The position numbers and the translations under genes were made by a program. Positions 1 to 8,737 of a stretch of DNA of 64,000 nt are shown piece after piece. Source of the DNA: an uncultured Clostridia bacterium (lineage in GTDB: Bacteria > Bacillota > Clostridia > TANB77 > CAG-508). The notes under the pieces are model-generated. The model made no database searches. It worked only from the letters and a program-made list of their open reading frames with translations, and was not told where the DNA came from. The stretch spans positions 186,001 to 250,000 of the forward strand of contig CALXYJ010000001.1 in assembly GCA_944392945.1 (NCBI GenBank). Reading direction: 5' to 3'. Numbering within the stretch: position 1 is the stretch's first letter; each line of letters opens with the position of its first letter.

Positions 1-1
1 T

Positions 2-3000
2 ATTTCAGTAAACGTTCCAGGAAATAATGGTAGTGCAACATTATCATTTAAAGTAACAGCAGATATATTACCAGAAGGAACAACAAGTCTTGAAGCTAAA
101 AATACAGCTATTATTGATGAAGAAGATAATACAACAGATACAACAGAAACAGTTGTAAATAAAGCATATGTTACTCTAACAATTAATAAAAATTGGGTAG
201 ATAATGATATTCAAGATGATCGTAGACCAGAGAAAATTACTTTCGTAGTTTTAGCAAATGGAGAAGAGACAAATAATAGAGCAGAAGTAGATACATCAGT
301 AACAGATGAACAAAGTTATACATTCGAGAATCTTCCAAAATATGATGAAAATGGAAATGTAATTAATTATTCTGCAAAAGAAGTTAATGCTGGAGAATTC
401 TATAAATCAGAAGTAGGAACACCAGTAGTAAATGACTTAGGAAATACAGAGGTAGAGATTACAAATACATTTAAATTGCCAGATGATAATTCAAAAAATG
501 TTATAGTAACAAAAGTATGGGAAGATAATAATGACGAAGCAGGAAAACGTCCAGAAAATGTAACATTAACAGTAACTGGAAATGGAAAATCACAAGATGC
601 AACATTAACAGAAGCAGACAAATTAGAAAATGATTCTAATACATGGCAAACAACAGTAACGATGGATAAATATAATAGTGATGGTCAAGAAATCACATAT
701 ACAGCAAGAGAAAATGTTGTACCAAATTTCTATACTCCAGAAGTAAATGGAACGACAGTAATAAATACATTTGCAGTACCAACAACAACTGTTGATGTAA
801 AAGTTAATAAACAATGGGTAGAAGATAATGAAATTCAAGCTTTACGTAGACCAGAACAAATTAAATTCACATTAACAGCTAATGGCAATACAGCAAAGGA
901 TGAAAACGGAAATGATATAACATATGTAATGAATGTTACTGGAAATAATCAAGAATACACATTTGAAGATTTACCAGAATATGATGAAAAAGCTGACATA
1001 ATTGATTATGATGTAATTGAAAGTGTAATTGATGGAGATGAACATAAGGATGATTTAAAATTCTATGAATCTACAAAAACAGAAAATGTGTTAAATAATA
1101 TTCAATTCACAAATACATTTAAATTACCAGAAAATAATTCAAAGAAAGTTACAGTAACAAAAAAATGGGTAGATAATAATGATGAAGCAGAAAAACGTCC
1201 AGAACAAGTTGTTGTTAATATAACAGGATATGATGTAGATGGTACAAATACAGGAATATCTGGTATTATAATTAATGAAACAAATAAAGTGGATGATAAT
1301 ACATGGGAAAAAGCAGAAATTAATCTACAACAATATAATCAAAATGGCCAAGAAATAGAGTATAATGTAACAGAAGAAAAAGTTGACTTCTATACAACAT
1401 CAATTAATGGAACTACTATAACAAATACATTTGGTGGATTTGAACAAGAAACAGTAAATATTCCTGTAACAAAAGTATGGGTAGACAATGATAATGTAAG
1501 AGGAAAACGTCCACAAAACATTGTATTCCAAGTTACTGGAAATAATGTAACAACAGAAACTACTCTTTCTGGAACAGGAAATACTTGGACTGGAAGTGTA
1601 GATGTTCCAAAATATGATGATTATGCAAACGAAATTGATTACTCTATAGATGAAGTTTTAACTTCTAAATTCTATACAAAATCAATAAATCAGGGAACTA
1701 GAACTATTACAAATACATTTACAGTTCCTGAAGAAGATGTAAATGTAACTGTTAACAAAACTTGGGAAGATAATGAGACTCAAGCTAAACGTAGACCAAA
1801 TTCAATAAGATTTGTATTAACAGAAAATGGAACAGAAACAGATACATATTATGATATGGAAATAAATGAAGAAACTAACGACTATACTTATACATTCAGT
1901 AACTTAGATAGATATGACTCAAATGGTAATGAAATAAAATATGGTGTTAATGAAAAAGAGATAAGTGATGGAGATTTAGATTTCTATACACATAATGAAA
2001 CTTCAAACACTGTAGACGAAGATGGAAATAGAACAATAGGAATTAAAAATACATTTACATTACCAAAAGATAATATTAAACCAATTACTATAACAAAAGA
2101 ATGGGTAGATGGTAATGATGTAGCAGGAAAACGTTCAGAAGGAAGCATTACAATACAATTAAATGGTGAAGATGTTGTAGTAAACGATAATGGAACAAAT
2201 ATATGGACAGCACAAGTAAATAAACCAACATATAATGAAAATGGTGAGAAAATAACATATTCAGTAGATGAAAAAGATGTACCAGAATTTTATGAAAAAA
2301 CAATTTCAGCAGATGGAATGAAGGTAACAAATACATTCAAATCACCAACGGATACAAAACCAATTACTATAGAAAAAGAATGGAATGATAATAATAATAT
2401 AAATCGTCCAACTGAGGTAGTATTTAATGTAATTGGAACAGCAAATAATAAAGAAGCATATAATGAATCATTTACAATAGAAAAGGATCAAAACTTAAAT
2501 AATTGGACTAAAACAATTACAGTACCTGTATATGATCAATTTGCTAATTTAATTACATATAGGGTAGAAGAAGCAAATGTTCCTACAGGATATATTGCAG
2601 AAGTAGATTCAACAGGTTTAAAAATAACAAATTCATTACCAAGTATAGATGTACAAAAAGACGTAATAGAAGTAAAACATAAAGATGGAAGCGTAACTAA
2701 TGTAAATGTTCCAAATTCTACAGAAATAGCAGTAGAAGAAGGAGATATTGTTAAATATCAAATAGTAGTTACAAATACTTCAGATATAACAATTCAAGAT
2801 TTAGTAGTTAGTGATAATACTCTAGCTGTAACTAAGAATCCAAATGGAGAGACAGATATTATATCTGAATTAGGAAGAATAGATAATTTAGTAGGTGGAG
2901 CATCACAAATATATATTGTATATCACAAAGTTACTCATGATGAAGCAAAAACAGCAGGAGTAAAAATTACTAATACAGTAACAGTAACAGGAAACTATAA

Positions 3001-4915
3001 TGATGATAAAGATACGATTACAAAAACAGATGATGCTACAGTTACAATAAAAGATGTAAATAATATTTCTGTTATAAAAGAGCAAAAAGTAAATGGAAAA
3101 GTAATACCAAACGGAACAGAGGTAAAACTTGGAACAACAATAAATTATACAATTACAGTTAAAAATGAAGGTAATACAACATTACATGATGTTGTAGTAA
3201 ATGATACTATATCTGGAATTGCTGGAGAATTAGTATTTAATAATCAATCAGGTATTACAGTTAGTGGTAATAAAAATGATGGTTATGTAATTACAATAGG
3301 AACATTAAATGCAGGAGAAACAAAGACAATAACAGCAAAATATACAGTTATAGAAGGAGATATTTCAGAAAGTGCAAAACAAATAGCAAATGTTGCAACT
3401 GTTAATGCAAAAACACCTGATGATAAACCTTTAACACCTCCATCAAGTTCAGTAGATGTAAATACTGAAGAAGGAGAACCTATAATAGATGTAACAAAAA
3501 CAAGTAAATTAATAGAGAAAAATGGAAAGACAACAGACGGTAAAGCAGAATATGGAGATATAATTGTATATACAATAACTGCAACTAACACAGGAATAAT
3601 ATCTGGAGATGTAACAATTACAGATAAAGTACCAACAGGCACAGAATTATATAGACAAGGAACAACAAACTTAAGTGCTGAAGAATTAGATTCTTTAGAA
3701 TCAGAAGAAGGTTTAACTAAAGTTCTAAATGTTCCAGGAAATAATGGAAAAGCAACAATTACATTTAGTGTAAAAGTAACAGCTAAACCAGGAGAAGATG
3801 TAAAAAATACAGCAACAGTAAATGATGGCGAAAATGAAACAGAAAAATCTGACAAAGGTTCTGATGTAGAAAAAACAGTAAAGGTAACGGCAAAATCACA
3901 AACTACAACTATTAAGAATAGCAATGTTGTAATTGTATTAGATACTTCAGGAAGTATGAATTATAAAATGACTGAAACTGTAACTATACCATGTCCAGGA
4001 CATAGGAGAGGAACACAACATGGTGACAGAGGTACAAAATGTTATCAAAATGAAGATGGAGAATGGGTTGTAGATGAAGTACAAGAAAAAGATGAAACTA
4101 GACTAGATGTTGCAAAAGATGTTATTCAAGGATTTATTGATTCTATGCAGTTTGCAGAAGATGGAAATGGATCTGCAGTATCAATAGTTACATTTAATGG
4201 ATCTGATAGAAACAATCACCCAGTATCTGGAACAGGATATTCAGAAACATTAAAAGTAAAATACAATAATTGGTGGGAAGAAGAAGACACTATAGCAAAT
4301 ACTGCGAGCGAAGCAAAATATTTGGCAGATACATCACTAGAAAATGTTACTGCTCATGATGGAACATGTATTTCAGGATCATTATTAAGAGCAAAACAAC
4401 AAATGGAATTATTAAAAGCAAATAATCCAAATAATAAAAATATAGTTATATTCGTAGGTGATGGAGAACCAGACGAAGATAAAGAAGAAAATAAAATAAC
4501 AGAATATGCAAACAATTTAAAAGCTATTGCTGATACTGTATATGCTATAGGATTTGAATCTGATATTTCAATTTTAAGAAATATAGCTTCACCAGGAAAA
4601 TATTATACAACAGATGATAATCTAGATTTATCAGATGTATTTACAGAAGTTGGATCAGACTTAGGAGATACAGAACCAGATTATATAACATCAAATAATG
4701 GAGAAATAACTTTAACAAATATAGATACAACAAAGGAAGTTACATTAAAAGTTAAAACTTCAACAGAGACAGACTTTACAACAACAGAGGCACTTGTAAG
4801 TCAAATATCTCAAATAAAACAAAGAACAGATGGAACTTATTATTTAGACGTATCAGAATTTGCAGCAGATGCAGAAATAGAAATTACTTATGTAACAGTT
4901 GCAACGTCTAACTAA
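2..4915 (+). CDS. Giant Cna_B-repeat / DUF11 / VWA surface protein, 5' end outside window
   Basis: The frame is open from base 2, so the gene is cut by the window edge; the ATG at 476 is internal. In order it shows the end of a DUF11-like domain, eight Cna_B-type repeats each opening with a K-x-W-x-(D/E)-(D/G)-N-like motif and mostly closing with ITNTF, three DUF11-like domains (near bases 2640, 3060 and 3480), and a C-terminal von Willebrand A domain. Lys, Glu and Asn of each Cna_B unit fit self-forming isopeptide bonds. The VWA domain has the metal-site residues DTSGSM (3941-3958), the DGT motif near 4361 and GDGEPD, plus a Cys-bounded insert (Cys codons at 3992 and 4040). The family is known for surface adhesins and pilus-tip proteins. 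No LPXTG motif or membrane anchor is present at the C-terminus, so attachment must lie upstream or be by other means. The adhesion role is inferred. Confidence 0.9.
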   Translation: MSVNVPGNNGSATLSFKVTADILPEGTTSLEAKNTAIIDEEDNTTDTTETVVNKAYVTLTINKNWVDNDIQDDRRPEKITFVVLANGEETNNRAEVDTSVTDEQSYTFENLPKYDENGNVINYSAKEVNAGEFYKSEVGTPVVNDLGNTEVEITNTFKLPDDNSKNVIVTKVWEDNNDEAGKRPENVTLTVTGNGKSQDATLTEADKLENDSNTWQTTVTMDKYNSDGQEITYTARENVVPNFYTPEVNGTTVINTFAVPTTTVDVKVNKQWVEDNEIQALRRPEQIKFTLTANGNTAKDENGNDITYVMNVTGNNQEYTFEDLPEYDEKADIIDYDVIESVIDGDEHKDDLKFYESTKTENVLNNIQFTNTFKLPENNSKKVTVTKKWVDNNDEAEKRPEQVVVNITGYDVDGTNTGISGIIINETNKVDDNTWEKAEINLQQYNQNGQEIEYNVTEEKVDFYTTSINGTTITNTFGGFEQETVNIPVTKVWVDNDNVRGKRPQNIVFQVTGNNVTTETTLSGTGNTWTGSVDVPKYDDYANEIDYSIDEVLTSKFYTKSINQGTRTITNTFTVPEEDVNVTVNKTWEDNETQAKRRPNSIRFVLTENGTETDTYYDMEINEETNDYTYTFSNLDRYDSNGNEIKYGVNEKEISDGDLDFYTHNETSNTVDEDGNRTIGIKNTFTLPKDNIKPITITKEWVDGNDVAGKRSEGSITIQLNGEDVVVNDNGTNIWTAQVNKPTYNENGEKITYSVDEKDVPEFYEKTISADGMKVTNTFKSPTDTKPITIEKEWNDNNNINRPTEVVFNVIGTANNKEAYNESFTIEKDQNLNNWTKTITVPVYDQFANLITYRVEEANVPTGYIAEVDSTGLKITNSLPSIDVQKDVIEVKHKDGSVTNVNVPNSTEIAVEEGDIVKYQIVVTNTSDITIQDLVVSDNTLAVTKNPNGETDIISELGRIDNLVGGASQIYIVYHKVTHDEAKTAGVKITNTVTVTGNYNDDKDTITKTDDATVTIKDVNNISVIKEQKVNGKVIPNGTEVKLGTTINYTITVKNEGNTTLHDVVVNDTISGIAGELVFNNQSGITVSGNKNDGYVITIGTLNAGETKTITAKYTVIEGDISESAKQIANVATVNAKTPDDKPLTPPSSSVDVNTEEGEPIIDVTKTSKLIEKNGKTTDGKAEYGDIIVYTITATNTGIISGDVTITDKVPTGTELYRQGTTNLSAEELDSLESEEGLTKVLNVPGNNGKATITFSVKVTAKPGEDVKNTATVNDGENETEKSDKGSDVEKTVKVTAKSQTTTIKNSNVVIVLDTSGSMNYKMTETVTIPCPGHRRGTQHGDRGTKCYQNEDGEWVVDEVQEKDETRLDVAKDVIQGFIDSMQFAEDGNGSAVSIVTFNGSDRNNHPVSGTGYSETLKVKYNNWWEEEDTIANTASEAKYLADTSLENVTAHDGTCISGSLLRAKQQMELLKANNPNNKNIVIFVGDGEPDEDKEENKITEYANNLKAIADTVYAIGFESDISILRNIASPGKYYTTDDNLDLSDVFTEVGSDLGDTEPDYITSNNGEITLTNIDTTKEVTLKVKTSTETDFTTTEALVSQISQIKQRTDGTYYLDVSEFAADAEIEITYVTVATSN

Positions 4916-4927
4916 GTTAGAATGAAA

Positions 4928-4963
4928 AACAAAGAAGTCTTTCAAAAGGACTTCTTTGTTTTT
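4928..4963 (+). terminator. Intrinsic terminator after the adhesin
   Basis: A 12-base-pair stem (AACAAAGAAGTC pairing with GACTTCTTTGTT, loop 4940-4948) is followed by a T run and lies 12 bases after the adhesin stop codon. Confidence 0.9.
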
Positions 4964-4974
4964 AAAAGCAGTAA

Positions 4975-5006
4975 AAAATACCTACCATATTGGTAGGTAT
5001 TTTTAC
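4975..5006. terminator. Bidirectional terminator between convergent genes
   Basis: A perfect 13-base-pair stem (AAAATACCTACCA with TGGTAGGTATTTT, loop of three) has A and T runs on both sides. It lies between the adhesin and the oppositely oriented gene at 5016-5522 and could stop transcription in both directions. Confidence 0.85.
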
Positions 5007-5015
5007 ATATAAATA

Positions 5016-5522
5016 TTAATTCTTTATTACTAAGTCATAACTATTGGCATTATTTAAATCATCATTAGTAGTTATATTATAAGAAATTTCTGAATTTGAT
5101 GAAATTTCTGGAATAGAACATCTAAGCCCAAACAAAATATATCCATTAGTATCTAAAAGAGAAAGATGGGCTGTAAAAGCAGGTTGTGTATTTTCAGAAT
5201 TATTTTTTAATTTTATTTCTATATTTGTAGAAGAATTTTTCTTACTTATATTTATTCCAGTTACTTCTACATGTTCTAAATCCTTAATTTTTTGGTGTGT
5301 AGAAATTTGCTTTATTATATCAGAAGATTGCTCCGTAGATAAATTAGCTTCCTTAGCATCATTATTACTTATTTTATTTATAATAAAATATATAGCTAAA
5401 ATTATGATCAAAACAATTAAGATAAATCTAATAATTTTTTTAGGATCTAACTTCCTTTTATTCGTAGTTTTAGCATGACGAGAACCCTCTACTTTCATAT
5501 GTTTGTTATTTTTCTTTTTCAT
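5016..5522 (-). CDS. Single-pass membrane protein of unknown function
   Basis: This 168-residue protein has a very basic N-terminus (KKKNNKH start, many Lys/Arg up to residue 30), one hydrophobic segment at about residues 32-48 (FILIVLIIILAIYF) and an outside domain of about 115 residues. That domain resembles small beta-rich extracellular modules of the FxLYD type (N-I-S..., LLDTNGYIL), but the match is not secure. The start at 5522 is chosen because AAGGGGAT lies just upstream; a longer frame from 5594 would add a second hydrophobic stretch without a ribosome site. It is monocistronic and faces the adhesin gene across a shared terminator. Confidence 0.7.
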   Translation of the reverse strand: MKKKNNKHMKVEGSRHAKTTNKRKLDPKKIIRFILIVLIIILAIYFIINKISNNDAKEANLSTEQSSDIIKQISTHQKIKDLEHVEVTGINISKKNSSTNIEIKLKNNSENTQPAFTAHLSLLDTNGYILFGLRCSIPEISSNSEISYNITTNDDLNNANSYDLVIKN

Positions 5523-5693
5523 AATATCCCCTTTTAAAAATAAACTCAAAATAAACGCTTCTATAATTATATATAAAAAGCCTAGTAATGTCAACGAACC
5601 AGAGACTTTTAATAACTTAAAAAAACTCTAAAATATGACAACTTTTACCTAAACATAATAAAAATCGACCTTAAATTAATGTATAAAAAATAG

Positions 5694-5722
5694 TTGACGT
5701 AAATTACAAATAATGTTAAAAT
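5694..5722 (+). promoter_or_regulatory. Sigma-A promoter of the structured leader
   Basis: TTGACG (5694-5699) and TAAAAT (5717-5722) are separated by 17 bases. This is a strong match to the housekeeping promoter. Confidence 0.8.
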
Positions 5723-5728
5723 AATAAC

Positions 5729-5869
5729 ATATTTTAAGAGTTTACCTAAAGATTGTAAGTCTTGAGCGGTAAAGAGTAATTAAGAAATATAAAAATTACT
5801 TACACTTAAGTAAGATACATTAAAGTCTTACAAAAGGAGTCTTAAAGATTTCTTTGTAAGGCTTTTTTA
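5729..5869 (+). ncRNA. Structured leader RNA or small RNA ending in a terminator
   Basis: Downstream of the 5694 promoter lie several short hairpins, including an AAGAT/GTCTT stem near 5751, a GTAATT/AATTAC stem near 5778 and a CTTAC/GTAAG stem near 5800. A strong terminator follows at 5824-5869. The next start codon is 90 bases further on. The layout fits an attenuator for the acetyltransferase operon or a free small RNA. I do not recognise a known riboswitch or T-box consensus in it. Confidence 0.45.
5824..5869 (+). terminator. Intrinsic terminator in the leader
   Basis: AGTCTTACAAA (5824-5834) pairs with TTTGTAAGGCT (5853-5863), followed by a run of T. It lies between the promoter at 5694 and the gene at 5961. 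Confidence 0.8.
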
Positions 5870-5960
5870 TTATTCAGGAAGAATCGATAAGTTTTACGAG
5901 CATAAACAGTTAAGTGTACATGTTATAAGCTAATTTTCTTATAAAAGGAAGGAAAATATT

Positions 5961-6425
5961 ATGATATATAAAATAGAAGAGATGAAATTAAAGGACCTAG
6001 AGGAAACTTTGGAGTTAGTAAAGATAGTTTTTGACGAATTTGATGCTTCATATTATACAGAAGAAGGAATACAAAATTTTTATAAATTTATCAATTACAA
6101 TTGTATATCAAAAGGAATAGCAAATAATCTAAAAATATTTATCGCAAAAGATGACCAAAAAATTATCGGGATGATTTGTATAAGAGATTATTCCCATATT
6201 GCTATGTTATTTGTAGATAAAAAATTTCATAAACAAGGAATTGGAACTAAATTAATAGACAAAGCTAAAGATTATTGTAAAAAATACGTTGAAGAGATTA
6301 CAGTAAATTCATCTCCATATGCAATAGGTTTCTATCAAAAAATAGGATTTAAAGCAAATGGCTTAGAAAAAACTATTGATGGAATAACATTTTTACCAAT
6401 GAAAGCTTTAATTAACAATATATAA
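5961..6425 (+). CDS. GNAT-family N-acetyltransferase
   Basis: The 154-residue protein has the length of a single GNAT domain. Motif A is visible as LFVDKKFHKQGIGTKLI, where Q-x-x-G-x-G/A binds the acetyl-CoA pyrophosphate, followed by FYQKIGFKA typical of motif B. The family transfers acetyl groups to amines of small molecules, antibiotics or proteins; the substrate here cannot be read. AAGGAAGG precedes the start. It heads a run of four genes (5961-8664) with gaps of only 12 to 24 bases, probably one operon, which contains two more GNAT domains. Confidence 0.85.
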   Translation: MIYKIEEMKLKDLEETLELVKIVFDEFDASYYTEEGIQNFYKFINYNCISKGIANNLKIFIAKDDQKIIGMICIRDYSHIAMLFVDKKFHKQGIGTKLIDKAKDYCKKYVEEITVNSSPYAIGFYQKIGFKANGLEKTIDGITFLPMKALINNI

Positions 6426-6444
6426 GAATAGGGGGAAAATGATT

Positions 6445-7008
6445 ATGGCAAAATTTGTATTAATATGTGGGCCACAAGCAGTAGGAAAAATGACAGTGGG
6501 GCAGGAATTAGCTAAAATTACAAATTTAAAATTCATGCATAATCATGAAACAATAGATTTGCCACTAAGATTTTTTGAATATAAATCAGAACAAAGAATA
6601 AAGTTAACAGACTTATTTAGATTTTCGATATTTGAAGAAGTAGCTAAAAGCAACTTAGAAGGAATGATATTTACATTAGTTTGGTATTTTGACAATAAAG
6701 AGGACTGGGATTGGGTAAAAAGAATAAAAGATTTATATGATGAAAACAATGGAGAATTTTATATAGTAGAACTAGAAACAACATTAGAGCAAAGAATAAA
6801 AAGAAATAAAACAGAAAATAGATTAAAAAACAAACCAACAAAAAGAAATTTAGAATTTAGTGAAAAAGAATTAATAGATTCAACTAAAAAGCATAGAGTA
6901 AATACATATAATGGAGAAATAAAAAATAAAAATTATATAAAAATAAACAATACTAATATTTCAGCAATAGATACTGCAAAAATAATAAAAGAAAAATTTA
7001 AATTATAA
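6445..7008 (+). CDS. P-loop nucleoside/shikimate kinase-like protein
   Basis: A Walker A motif opens the protein (LICGPQAVGKMTVGQEL), with the unusual GKM in place of GK(S/T). This variant is shared by a family often labelled shikimate kinase-like or AAA family ATPase in Firmicutes. The FMHNHETIDL segment just after it is also typical of that family. An ATG lies at 6439 too, but the AGGGGG site ends at 6435, which suits the ATG at 6445 (nine bases) better than 6439 (three bases). The substrate is unknown. It sits between two acetyltransferase genes in the same operon. Confidence 0.7.
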   Translation: MAKFVLICGPQAVGKMTVGQELAKITNLKFMHNHETIDLPLRFFEYKSEQRIKLTDLFRFSIFEEVAKSNLEGMIFTLVWYFDNKEDWDWVKRIKDLYDENNGEFYIVELETTLEQRIKRNKTENRLKNKPTKRNLEFSEKELIDSTKKHRVNTYNGEIKNKNYIKINNTNISAIDTAKIIKEKFKL

Positions 7009-7020
7009 TAGGAGGAAAAA

Positions 7021-8082
7021 ATGAAAGATGAACTAGAATTAGTATTTCCAACAGAAGAATATATAGAAAAGATAATAGAATTTAAAGATGAGTTTATACA
7101 AAATGGAGAGAACATAATTTATGGAAGTGGTGGTTTAGATAAAGAAGAAAATGTAAAAGAGTGGCTAAAAAATGTTAAAGATGATTTAACAAGAAAGTCA
7201 TATAACAAAGAAATTGGAAGATTTCCAGCAGCATTATATTTGGCTATAAGAAAAAATGATAAAAAATTAATAGGAATAATACAAATACGACTTAAACTTA
7301 ATGAATACTTATTAAATTATGGAGGACATATTGGTGATTCTGTAAGACCATCAGAAAGAAATAAAGGCTATAGCACTAAGATGATAAGTTTAGCTCTAAA
7401 TGAAGCTAGAAAATTAGGAATTGGGAATGTACTTATAGTTTGTTATAAAGAAAATACAGCATCAGCTAAGACTATTATAAAAAATGGAGGAATATTAGAA
7501 AATGAAATAAATGATGAGAGTAATATATACCAAAGATATTGGATAACATTAAAAAAGAAATATGCAGATGCAAGAAATAAGGATGATATTTTAAAAAGAA
7601 GATTTAAAAATATTAGAATAGATAAAGATAATTTTCATGGAAATATTTCTTTATTAACTATAAAAGAAGTAAAAAAAGAGTGGAGAATTGATGTAGAACA
7701 AAGATGTATATTAGCTAATAATTATAATTGGCTTGGATTTTATCCAGATGGAAAGAATTATTGTATCACAGCAATGCTAGATGATAAAGATAATATTGTA
7801 GAGTGGTATTTTGACATGGCAAGACAATTAGGAGAGGAAAATGGAGTACCATATGAAGATGATTTATACTTAGATGTTGTATTAGTACCAGATGGAAGAA
7901 TAAATGTGCTTGATGAAGATGAGTTAGAAGCTGCTTATAATAGAAAAGAAGTTAGTAAAAAAGATTATGATATGGCTTATGAAACAGCAAATAAAATTAT
8001 AAAAGAAGCAAAAGGCGAAGGATATTTAAAAAGATTAAATGACTTTACAAAAGAGTATTTAAAAATAATAAAAGATGTATAA
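7021..8082 (+). CDS. GNAT acetyltransferase fused to a DUF402 domain
   Basis: The protein has two parts. Residues 1-180 are a GNAT domain with GDSVRPSERNKGYSTKMI (motif A, R-x-x-G-x-(G/S)) and NTASAKTIIKNGG. Residues about 185-353 are a DUF402 domain with NWLGFYPDGKNYC, WYFDMARQLGEENG and DDLYLDVVLVPDGR. Known DUF402 proteins include nucleoside tri- and diphosphatases, in which acidic residues of this type bind metal. The combination suggests two linked steps on one nucleotide- or amino-derived substrate, but that is inference. GGAGG lies seven bases before the start. It is the third gene of the operon. Confidence 0.8.
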   Translation: MKDELELVFPTEEYIEKIIEFKDEFIQNGENIIYGSGGLDKEENVKEWLKNVKDDLTRKSYNKEIGRFPAALYLAIRKNDKKLIGIIQIRLKLNEYLLNYGGHIGDSVRPSERNKGYSTKMISLALNEARKLGIGNVLIVCYKENTASAKTIIKNGGILENEINDESNIYQRYWITLKKKYADARNKDDILKRRFKNIRIDKDNFHGNISLLTIKEVKKEWRIDVEQRCILANNYNWLGFYPDGKNYCITAMLDDKDNIVEWYFDMARQLGEENGVPYEDDLYLDVVLVPDGRINVLDEDELEAAYNRKEVSKKDYDMAYETANKIIKEAKGEGYLKRLNDFTKEYLKIIKDV

Positions 8083-8106
8083 ATTTAAATTAAGGAGATG
8101 TTTAAT

Positions 8107-8664
8107 ATGTATTATAAAAAGTTAGTAGGAAAGAATATATATTTGTCACCAAGAACAATAGAAGATGCTGAAAAATATACAGAGTGGTTAAATGATTTTA
8201 ATACTACAGATTATTTAGGTAAGAGTGGAAAAATAATGACATTAGAAGCGGAAAAAGAGTATCTTGTAAATCATATTAAAGCAGAAGCCTCTTTCAATAT
8301 TGTTACATTAAAGGATGATAAACTAATAGGGGCAGTAAGTTTAGAGAACATCGACCATTTAATAAGAAAAGCTACTCTTGGAATATTTATAGGAGATAAA
8401 GAAGAAAGAGAAAAAGGATATGGTACAGAAGCAATAAACTTAATTCTTGATTATGGCTTTAACTATTTAAATTTAAATAATATAAAATTAGATGTTATAG
8501 AATTTAATGAAAGAGCAATAGCTTGTTATAAAAAATGTGGATTTAAAGATGCTGGAAGAAGAAGAAAGAGTGAGTTTGTAGACGGAAAATATTATGATAG
8601 AATATCAATGGATATTTTAAAAGAAGAATTCACTAAAAAGTATATATTAAATAGAAATATCTAG
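8107..8664 (+). CDS. GNAT acetyltransferase, RimJ/RimL type
   Basis: The 185-residue protein begins LVGKNIYLSPRTIEDAEKY and has IGDKEEREKGYGTEAI (R-x-x-G-x-G-x-E, CoA-binding) and ERAIACYKKCGF. This pattern belongs to the ribosomal-protein and antibiotic acetyltransferase branch (Acetyltransf_3). The ATG at 8098 touches the AAGGAG site; the ATG at 8107 stands nine bases away and is chosen. It is the last gene of the acetyltransferase operon, and the next gene is the foreign-looking cassette A. Confidence 0.85.
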   Translation: MYYKKLVGKNIYLSPRTIEDAEKYTEWLNDFNTTDYLGKSGKIMTLEAEKEYLVNHIKAEASFNIVTLKDDKLIGAVSLENIDHLIRKATLGIFIGDKEEREKGYGTEAINLILDYGFNYLNLNNIKLDVIEFNERAIACYKKCGFKDAGRRRKSEFVDGKYYDRISMDILKEEFTKKYILNRNI

Positions 8665-8684
8665 AAAATTATGTCAAACTATGG

Positions 8685-8690
8685 TAAAAT
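8685..8690 (+). promoter_or_regulatory. Possible -10 box for cassette A
   Basis: TATGGTAAAAT resembles an extended -10 box 48 bases before the cassette A start. The matching -35 hexamer at 8662-8667 is poor, so this is tentative. Confidence 0.35.
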
Positions 8691-8737
8691 ATATGTGTAG
8701 TAACTGTTGGAGTTCACATAAACACAGGGAGGTTTCA

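Noticed and set aside
170-2640. Regular repeats of about 300 bases, considered as a DNA repeat array
   Set aside because: They are protein-level Cna_B repeats with diverged DNA, not a CRISPR or satellite array.
3283-3924. Long open frame on the minus strand (213 codons) inside the adhesin gene
   Set aside because: It mirrors the biased, repetitive codons of the + strand gene, has no ribosome site and encodes a low-complexity hydrophobic sequence.
5694-5869. Leader considered as a second T-box
   Set aside because: The GGTGG-type core and the stem I motifs are missing, and the gene after it is not an aminoacyl-tRNA or amino acid gene.
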